From Ecdyonurus torrentis (Eukaryota > Arthropoda > Insecta > Ephemeroptera > Heptageniidae): DNA of 64,000 bases. A program made the translations under genes and the position numbers. Shown here piece after piece: positions 57,383 through 64,000 of this stretch. The notes below the pieces were generated by a model, which saw nothing but the letters and a program-made list of their open reading frames with translations, had not been told where the DNA came from and ran no database searches. Each line of letters opens with the position of its first letter. Position 1 is the stretch's first letter. Where the stretch lies: NCBI GenBank assembly GCA_949318235.1, contig OX439137.1:9325181-9389180 (forward strand), read 5' to 3'.

Positions 57383-59309
57383 CTTCCAGATTTTTTTATT
57401 CTTTAATCAGAATACATACAAAATGTATCAGCCTAGGTTATTGTAAATATATTGTCAACAGACCCACGTGATCTCTCAGGTACAATACAGTATGTACCTG
57501 GAAGAGGGGGACAAAATTCTCTCTTATGTCAAGCACGCGGCGCTTATGATTCCCTCTCGTTATGATTCACCTTGTATGATGTTTCATACCTGGTGCTACC
57601 TAGACAAACTAAACCACCTTCTATATATAAATCTTGCATTGCAACTAAAATGTGGCACCATTTACCTGGAAATTATTAAGAGGTGACTCGCGACTTTGTA
57701 CAGCTTCACTTAAGTAGTCAATCATAGCCAGGTGGAAAGCATTCTTGGTGTTGATTTTCTGTAAAATAAAACATCAATAATAAATATTAGGAAAAATTGG
57801 CAATGTGATAATTGATAGTTCAAAGATTTAATAGAAAAACACATAGATATATTAGGGAAAATTGGGGAATGGGAGATAGTATGAGCTTACACTGACAGAG
57901 ATGCCGTGGCAGAGAAAATATGCTAACCCAGGCCGAACAGAAATTTAAAAGCATATATAAGTGGTTCATATTGCTCTGTAGAAAGCAAGCTTCATAAAAA
58001 TAAAATACTATAGTACAGATTAATAATAAAATTAGGAGTGAAATAATAATGTATGAGTAATGAGTATGAACATGATGCAATTAATGGTAGTATAATGGCT
58101 TTTCAAGTTATATTACAATGGAAAACAATGATTAATTGATTATAATTGAAGGAAAAAAATTATTAACATTAGAATTTAAAAATTTACAACCACTTTGCCA
58201 CTTTTTTTTTTTTTGCCCTTTGAGAAATATTAATAATGCTGTTCGTAAACCCTGTTCTCTTGCACCCAAAAAATGCGCATTCCATTTGAATAACCATAGG
58301 CGATCGTCATTTTTGGTGCAGAGAACAGGGTTTACTAACAGCATTATTGTGTTGAGAGCAATTTTGAGTCCATTTATAGAATTTATTCCAATAGTATGCT
58401 GTGTTTTATCCCTCTAGCTTTATTGGTTTAAGTATAGCCTACAGTAATAAATATTTTTGAAAGTTTTCATAAATATATCTGCAAGTAATCAAGTCATGCC
58501 ATTAATTATATCAGGGCTAGACTAGTGCTAACAAAATAATCAATTAACATGCAAATATACTGGAATGGTACCATGAAGTGAGGGGGACTTTGAGACCCCA
58601 TTTTTCACTCACTATTTACCTAAAATCTTTATGATTTTCATATTCATAGACATACAGACCATGTTATTTACAAAGGTTTTAAAATCAAAAAATTTCCACA
58701 ATATTTAGTGGTTGAAAAATGAGGTGAAAAAGTCTCTCCCTATAGAGAAAAAGTCCCTCCACTTTATGGTATATAATATAATGCCACTGCTGCAAAGTCC
58801 TGTAGGTAATAGAGCTGTTACTTACATTTTCTGCTGCAAGTTTGAGGCAGTTGAAGAAGACTGTTGGATTACATGTAGTAGCATTGACTGCTCCAGGAGT
58901 TGTACTCAGTCTACGAGAAGGTAAGTTCTCTCTTTGAGCAAAAGGTTGAAGTGGTGTACGAGCAAAACTGCGTCGCATACGTAATTCTGCATTTCTGTCC
59001 TAAAATTTTGGTAAATTTAGTTACATTTCAATAAATAAATGTAGAAAAAAAAATGTATAACTTTTATGAAATAATGGGGGGTTGTTTTGTGATGAATTCT
59101 GAAGAATATACATTATTTGTTTAAAAATTACTCTTGGCCTTATTATAAAAAGAAAGTTGATTAAAAAAAATAACTGGTGACATTTTTTTTTTAAAACAAT
59201 ACTAGTTGTAATTATTTAGAACTCATACAGTCAACCTATTGCTACTTACCACTTCCTCACCCGTAGGTGGTCCTTCTTGGGGACGAGCCAAAGAGCGCCG
59301 TTTCGACAT
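49836..59309 (-). CDS. NCAPH: Condensin complex subunit 2 (kleisin, Barren), 12 coding exons
   Basis: Kleisin of condensin I, which bridges the SMC2/SMC4 heads and binds the HEAT subunits during mitotic chromosome compaction. Minus-strand exons: 59309-59250, 58999-58826, 57758-57666, 57226-57026, 56303-56072, 55438-55232, 54267-54082, 53572-53359, 52553-52412, 51875-51711, 51097-50963, 50072-49836. Phases are continuous and give 681 aa (human 741). The N-terminal SMC2-binding part includes KINTKNAFHLAMIDYLSE and AGCSLDAGTKIYAARVD, which match human KITTKNAFGLHLIDF and LDASTKIYAVRVD. A basic K/R tract ends exon 4. The middle has the acidic FDFDDAG region and YGPDYWKY (human AGPDHWRF). DYDNENDAQNYCPY matches human DYNNPNDTSNFCPG, and an acidic ASDDDGDDYNADDL follows. 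The C-terminal winged-helix region includes MRQLEALLW and FYALLNLANKKGLEI. It ends in a basic tail that human NCAPH lacks. The start codon follows directly after an AG, so a 5' UTR intron is likely. Identification is firm. Confidence 0.95.
50246..50605. mobile_element. 360-bp foldback MITE with about 120-bp arms
   Basis: The left arm runs from CAGCAAGTTTTATTAAAAAT through GGATTTTACGTATTTTTACT. The right arm is its complement, ending ATTTTTAATAAAGCTTGCT. Inner blocks are ACTTGCCTTCTATCA / GATAGAAGACAAGT. It lies in NCAPH intron 11. Confidence 0.85.
50654..50895. mobile_element. Foldback MITE, family E
   Basis: Left GTGGAAACCGGCAAGGACTT with AAAATCTTGCTAGGACAGAG. Right GGCTAGCAAGATTTCATC with ACTATGGTAAAGTTCTTTCT. 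It lies in NCAPH intron 11. Confidence 0.65.
52136..52355. mobile_element. Foldback MITE, family E
   Basis: AATTTTGCTAGTAAAGATAT pairs with GTGCTAGCAAAATTTAAC. The end CAAAGCTAACCACAGTGGTT is shared with other family E copies. It lies in NCAPH intron 9. Confidence 0.6.
53133..53297. mobile_element. 165-bp foldback MITE with ATCGAT ends
   Basis: TATCGATGTTTGCCCATCAA then AGTGAACAAACTACACTTCA at the left. At the right the complement is TGTAAAGTGTAGTTTGTTCA ending GTAAGCATCGATA. It lies in NCAPH intron 8. Confidence 0.8.
54605..54702. mobile_element. MITE family B, degraded copy
   Basis: CACAAAAAATGTGCAATATA, then GAATAACTATAGTTGATCAT, then GAAGAAAACAGGGTTTACGA follow family B. The left end is eroded. 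It lies in NCAPH intron 6. Confidence 0.65.
55757..55795. repeat. (GA)n microsatellite
   Basis: About 19 GA units flanked by G runs on both sides, in NCAPH intron 5. Confidence 0.9.
56694..56742. repeat. (AT)n microsatellite
   Basis: About 24 AT units in NCAPH intron 4. Confidence 0.95.
56834..56957. mobile_element. Short foldback element
   Basis: TTGGCTTAAAGTGCAAGTAG at the left pairs with CACTTGCACTCTAAGCCAA at the right; the interior includes a poly-A run. It lies in NCAPH intron 4. Confidence 0.55.
57318..57382. repeat. Long poly-T tract
   Basis: About 65 T residues, the longest homopolymer in the window, in NCAPH intron 3. The length is likely unreliable in the assembly. Confidence 0.9.
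58232..58347. mobile_element. MITE family B copy
   Basis: AATAATGCTGTTCGTAAACC at the left and AACAGGGTTTACTAACAGCA then TTATT at the right. The interior AATGCGCATTCCATTTGAAT is typical. It lies in NCAPH intron 2. Confidence 0.85.
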
Positions 59310-59525
59310 CTGAGAAATAAAGAGCCATGAAATCTTTTGTATGAATCAATACTCACTAAAAGAAATGTGAATCATCATAGTGATTTTTATGATTGCATTG
59401 ATCATAGGCGTGTGCTAAAAGGATGAGAATTAGTTTCTTCACAGCTTCGCAACAATATCCAACAAAATTGTTATTCTGTCAGTGATGCTTCATACCGGTA
59501 GGCGGTAGTGGAACAGTATCATAAG

Positions 59526-60929
59526 CAGTGGCGGCCCAATAGAGGGGGATGAGGGGACATTTCCCCCGGGCGCCGGGGTAAAAAGGGCGCCGGAGCAAAA
59601 AGGGCGCACGGCGAGAGAAATTAGTGGCTAATAAATTATTATAAAAACTACAATAAAACAGCCTAAAAAACATATGAAATTGAAGCTTGATAATGCACAA
59701 TCTGTAAAATAGTAATGCACTTAATGTCTACATTTTATGCAAAATGAAAATGATTTAAAAACTCAATTTTTATATAATTTTTAATTTTTTGTTTTATAAT
59801 AATTTTTTTAATGAACCAAGGAACATTTTTCTATCCGCCACAAATAATTATTTGTGGAGCTAGTAAAGTAACTTAAATTTGGCTCAAATAAAATCTTCCA
59901 CAAATTAAGGGAATTAACTAAGTATAAGTAAAAGATATATTATTATCTTCATATGTATATTCAACTCAAAAAACCTTCGTCGATTTAAATCGGGCATGTC
60001 TAAAGTATCGCCCATTGTCACATTTGAGGAGAAGAGGGGCGGCTGGGCGATACCGTAAAAGGTCGAACGGCAGGTAACTCAGGTTTTTTGAGTTGAATAT
60101 ATATAAAACGTCAAGCTCTTCGTCATGCGCAAAATTTTACTTGAACAACTTCTGAACAAAAATACTTTAGCGTCAGATCAACTTTTATTGACTTTGAGTT
60201 TAAAAACGATTTTTAGGAGATTATTATTATTTTACGGAGAGCAAAATTATTGCAAATTGCATATTTAAATTTACATAGGTCAATTGAAAAAAAAAAAAAA
60301 AAAACTCGAAAATTTGCTGTGGATAAATCCGTAAAATAAATTTTTAGAACCAAACTTTTCAACCTGGAAAGTATTTTTAAAACACCTTAAAAAAAAAAAA
60401 AAAAGCAAGGGTCAAAATCGGGGCATTCTTTAGCATTGGGGGAGGTGCATTTTGCTACACTTTCACACTCTGTATGTGACAACATGCAGTTTTTTTGTTT
60501 TGTTTTAAATTTAAATTTTGGGTACAGCATGCATACTCTATACTTAATACAGAAAATAAAAATACAATCCTACCTTAAAGTACGTACATGCTACATGCTA
60601 CCTTAATATATGCATATGTCGTAAATAAATTTTTAAAAAGCAAATTTAGAATGTTCTTTTACTGAAGAAAAAAATATCAATATTTTTCTTCGATTTTATA
60701 CTCAAACTGTGTAAAAAAATATTAAATTTGAGGTACTTGAATTGTAATAGCAAATTCTTTTAGTTATACTAATTTTGCATTTTATGCCAAAAAGGGGCGT
60801 GGCCCCCAAAAAATCGCGCCTGCGGCGCAATAGGGGGCTTCGCCCCATTTCCCTGATTATGCTATTTCAACGGGTAAGGGCGCACCGCGAGTTTATCCCC
60901 CGGGCGCCCAATTTGACGGGCCGCCACTG
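59526..60929. mobile_element. 1.4-kb non-autonomous hAT-type transposon with 8-bp duplication
   Basis: CAGTGGCGGCCCAATAGAGG at the left and GACGGGCCGCCACTG at the right are typical hAT termini. The 8-bp direct repeat ATCATAAG lies exactly outside both ends (59518-59525 and 60930-60937). GGGCGCC-rich subterminal repeats occur on both sides, and the interior is AT-rich with no transposase. It lies between the NCAPH start codon and its presumed promoter. Confidence 0.9.
59958..60099. mobile_element. 142-bp MITE nested inside the hAT-type element
   Basis: TATTCAACTCAAAAAACCTT at the left and GGTTTTTTGAGTTGAATA at the right. The GC-richer interior has GGGCATGTCTAAAGTATCGC and GGGCGATACCG. It is bounded by TAT repeats. 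Confidence 0.7.
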
Positions 60930-60937
60930 ATCATAAG

Positions 60938-61476
60938 ACCGATTTGAATCAATAAAACGTGCCTATGAATTTGCGCTAAGAAGACAATTGCTACCAAAAA
61001 CCATAGCAATATGAATTACCTGATCATATACATAATGATAATTAAATTATGGAGTGGCCTAATAAAGATAAATAAGTAAAAGAATCGTTCAAGTAAAGAT
61101 AAACAATGTGGAAAGGGGGCGTTCCTAAATAGATTATACATAACCCATTATTGTCAATACAAAATAATAATTATTCACTTTTGAATTAAACTAGGAATGC
61201 TTTGTAAGAAGATACATTGCATAAAACAATGTTTTTATATTCATTCTCTGTCAAATAATGAATTTAAATAGTATCCTTCGAATAACATCAACATTAAACC
61301 GGTACATACAGTAGCATGCTGACTGCATGCATAATGCAAATACAAAAAGCAGACAATTTCTCAAATATTTATGATATATTAATGGTTGAAAAATTAAAAA
61401 AAACATTTACTTTTTATTTTTGTGAGTTAATTATAGATAAAAATAAATATATGTGCTAGAAATTTATTATTTTACC
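60938..61476. other. Presumed NCAPH 5' UTR intron, no feature seen
   Basis: AT-rich DNA between the hAT element and the possible first exon. Confidence 0.35.
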
Positions 61477-61520
61477 TTGTGTTTACAGAATTTACACGAA
61501 AATGGCGTTGGTCAGATGTC
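61477..61520 (-). other. Possible non-coding first exon of NCAPH
   Basis: The NCAPH ATG follows immediately after a 3' splice site (TTTCTCAG at 59317-59310). On the minus strand an AACACAAG followed by GTAAAA gives a donor at 61476-61475, just downstream of an E2F-like site. Splicing 61477 to 59309 would make a short 5' UTR across a 2.2-kb intron. The upstream boundary is a guess. Only transcript reads can confirm it. Confidence 0.3.
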
Positions 61521-61750
61521 GAATCCCGCCAAAAACAACTCAAAAAGTCAAAATAAAAGCAAACTTTTAAAATAATGTTCATATTTTATAGGAATATATT
61601 TTTGACACGAATTAAAAATTATTTTAATAATTATCAAATCATTTAATTGTATGTACAAAATCTTAAACTTAACGAAATGCCACAAAACTTAAATGAGGAT
61701 TGTTTTGCGCGCGAAATATTAACTTTTTCAAATTTCGCCAAAACCAGCAA
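61520..61750 (-). promoter_or_regulatory. E2F-like site cluster, probable NCAPH promoter
   Basis: Three matches to the E2F consensus lie within about 220 bp. TCCCGCCAAAAA at 61524-61535 reads TTTTTGGCGGGA on the minus strand. TTTTGCGCGCGAAA at 61703-61716 is an almost perfect palindromic E2F site. TTTCGCCAAAAC lies at 61733-61744. Such sites are rare by chance in DNA this AT-rich. Condensin genes are cell-cycle regulated, so the location fits NCAPH. No TATA box is evident. Confidence 0.5.
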
Positions 61751-62879
61751 ACCGAGCAAACACCGCATATATATCCATTAAGTCTTATTTTTGCAGGAAC
61801 CAATGGAAAAATCATGAAGATAAAAATAAACCAAAGTTAATCATTCATGCTTATTCTATAAAGAATTCTCTTCACCCCAGCGTAAATTATATTACAAAAG
61901 AAAGCAAACTTTTTTTACGTCGCCACTTCCAATGGATTTTGCTGCATACCTGCTAGAGAGTTATGCGCGCCTGATACAAATTGTTAGATTTCCAATTGGA
62001 AATGCCTGCGCGGACGTCTCGTGACGTCTCGGTCTCTCGCTAAAATTGGATTTTTTAAATTTTTGTTTAATAATTTACTCACTTTTATAAAAAATGTCAT
62101 CTGAAAAAGCATGTTAAACATGAAGTAATGGCAAAAATATTTTTTCTTTATACATGTCACGTATATTTAGCCTAAAATATGGTAATTATCCTTTTATTTT
62201 AGCAAAAAATGAAAATGAAATTGTGATTTTGAACCAGAAATGAGAAAGTGTTTATTTGAACTTACGATATTATATTATATTGAGCACACTTATCTTGTGA
62301 GAAAGGATACGGTACACAGACTTGACTTATATAATTTAAAAAATCCACGTTCAGGTCTCAGGTGAATATTAAGTTTTGTTTCACTATATAAATTTAACCT
62401 AACTGACATTAATATTTTGTAGTAAGTAATAATTAATTTATGCCATTATATACCAGACTTTATATATAACATTTTTTTTTTTTCTTCCGATTTTTAAAGA
62501 AAAGTTAGAATAATATAATGCTTCTTATTTTATGTGTATGTAATATGTATGCTTTGTGCTTATAAGCATGAATATAAGATGAATATATTCATCCCTAATG
62601 TTACTCTATTTATATTTTATATCGTGATAAAATAAATTATAGGGCGCCTACTGATAATTTAATTTTGTAAAAAAGCCACTTTCAAAAAAAAAAAAAAAAA
62701 AAAACTTTTCAAACTTATAATTCAACTTTCATGATTTTAAATTTATTTTTGATATCATTTTTAATTTATAATTAACAATTAAAATATAACCCATTAATAT
62801 AGATCGATTATGTATACCTCAATATATAAATTGAATCGATGTAATTATTTATCGCCCATATTATAATATCGCAACGAGG
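61751..62879. other. Intergenic, no gene seen
   Basis: AT-rich, with GTGACGTCTCG-type motifs at about 62017-62037 (two GACGTCTCG copies) that might be promoter elements. Otherwise nothing supported. Confidence 0.35.
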
Positions 62880-62962
62880 GGCGTGGTATTGGTGTTCATT
62901 CTCTGCTGCTGCAGTGACGTGGTGCTCTTTTGGTGAACTTCTTTCTTTCTTACTCATCCACG
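62880..62962 (+). other. Possible TOP-type first exon of an unseen plus-strand gene
   Basis: A small GC-richer island contains a CRE-like TGACGTGG, then CTCTTTT and pyrimidine-rich blocks, and ends CATCCACG before a strong donor GTACGTAT at 62963. This is how many ribosomal protein and translation-factor genes begin, with a pyrimidine-start non-coding exon. No coding exon follows within the window, so the product is unknown and the call is tentative. Confidence 0.25.
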
Positions 62963-64000
62963 GTACGTATTTAATTTTAAACAAACAAAAAATACATAAT
63001 TTGCTCTAAAAAATAAAATTAATTATTTATTACTATACAGTTTTTACTATAAGATAAAACTTCAAATGTATTATTTATGAAAGGCGTGCATTTAAAACTA
63101 TGTTTTTGTTTTATTTTTATAACCCGGCAAATCAGCTTTGAGGGTAATGACATTTCTATTAAAACATCCCAAATTAAAAGCCTTTTTTTTATATATAATT
63201 TTAATTAAATTATTAAAAAATAACCAACAGAATAATTTTATAGTTCTATATTATTTTCTATTAATGATGAAGTTCTCTAAGCTAAACGGAAACGTAATTA
63301 TCAAGAGTGAATCAGACTCTCTCTTTTTTTTTTTTTTTTTTTTTACATCAGTGTGTTTGTAATTTTCTTGCTCTTTAAAAATTCTTCAATTTATAAGGTC
63401 TAATTATGTACGTTGTATAGTAATGAATTTGAGCCTTCTTGCGCTGCAATGTCACTTTAAATTTGTCTATATAGAAAATAAAAATATTTCAAGGTGATGC
63501 GAGCGCCTCTGTAGTCGTGCTGTAACTCTTTGTTGTTTTATATATCATTCTACAAGAATACATAATTAAAAGTCTAGTCATACAATTGAGGACTCACATG
63601 AATGAAATTAGAGGTAATTATTAGATTAGAGGTTATAGCAGTGATGATGACAATTTCTTAAAGTTGTCTTTTAGCTTAAAACACGTTTATAAAAAAATGC
63701 GTCGTTCTAAAATTCCTTTATTTAAACATTTTCTGTCTCGGTCCGGTAATTTTTCTTCCGCCCCCCCCCCCCCCCTAAAAATAACAATTAAGTGAACAAG
63801 AGGTCCTGCCAGGCTGCAATGCTAAAGGATAAATAATAGAAAATTAGAGGGGAATCTAATATGGTTCGTGCGCCTCACAACACACATAAATAAATAATAA
63901 TATAATAATATAATATATTTTATTAATTATATTATATTACGTTATTATAATTACATTATAATTATATATTATATAATATATTATATTAATTACATTATAA
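62963..64000. other. Right end of window, no coding exon seen
   Basis: AT-rich with poly-T at 63325-63343, a poly-C run at about 63762-63775 and AT-palindromic repeats at 63885-64000. If the putative exon at 62.9 kb is real, this is its first intron. Confidence 0.35.

Overview
The window is animal nuclear DNA. It is very AT-rich, its genes are split into many short exons with GT..AG introns, and it is full of microsatellites, homopolymer runs and short foldback transposons. The translated ribosomal protein eL20 (starting MKAKGLLNEYEV) resembles protostome, especially arthropod, versions more than vertebrate ones. I therefore suggest an invertebrate, possibly an arthropod; the species cannot be read from the sequence.

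Four host genes could be assembled exon by exon with continuous reading frames. (1) RPL18A (eL20), minus strand, 4 coding exons, 17304-25210, 177 aa. (2) Integrator complex subunit 2 (INTS2), minus strand, 19 coding exons, 26480-40937, about 1126 aa. (3) An MPPED1/MPPED2-type metallophosphoesterase, plus strand, 5 coding exons, 41574-44185, 290 aa. (4) Condensin subunit H (NCAPH/Barren), minus strand, 12 coding exons, 49836-59309, 681 aa, probably with a non-coding first exon near 61.5 kb. RPL18A and INTS2 lie in tandem. INTS2 and MPPED are divergent, with a shared intergenic stretch of 636 bp. MPPED and NCAPH are convergent, about 5.6 kb apart. A possible first exon of a further plus-strand gene lies at about 62.9 kb.

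The first 17 kb hold no convincing gene, only simple repeats, a 200-N gap and copies of DNA-transposon derivatives. The introns and the 44-50 kb intergenic region are crowded with non-autonomous elements. Several have clear termini and target-site duplications: a hAT-type element (8-bp duplication), a 1.9-kb element with a TAA duplication (PIF/Harbinger-like), a TTAA-flanked element (piggyBac-like), a Tc1/mariner-like 119-bp MITE, and at least three families of 100-320 bp MITEs present 3-5 times. Nested insertions give a relative order for some of them: a MITE inside a copy of its own family, a TTAA element inside another MITE, and MITEs inside a LINE 3' fragment.

I found no new multi-gene system. 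The most interesting points are the nested transposons with readable insertion scars, a cluster of E2F-like sites upstream of NCAPH, a palindromic CRE in the INTS2/MPPED shared promoter, and an MPPED protein that keeps the active-site histidine known to be glycine in mammalian MPPED2.
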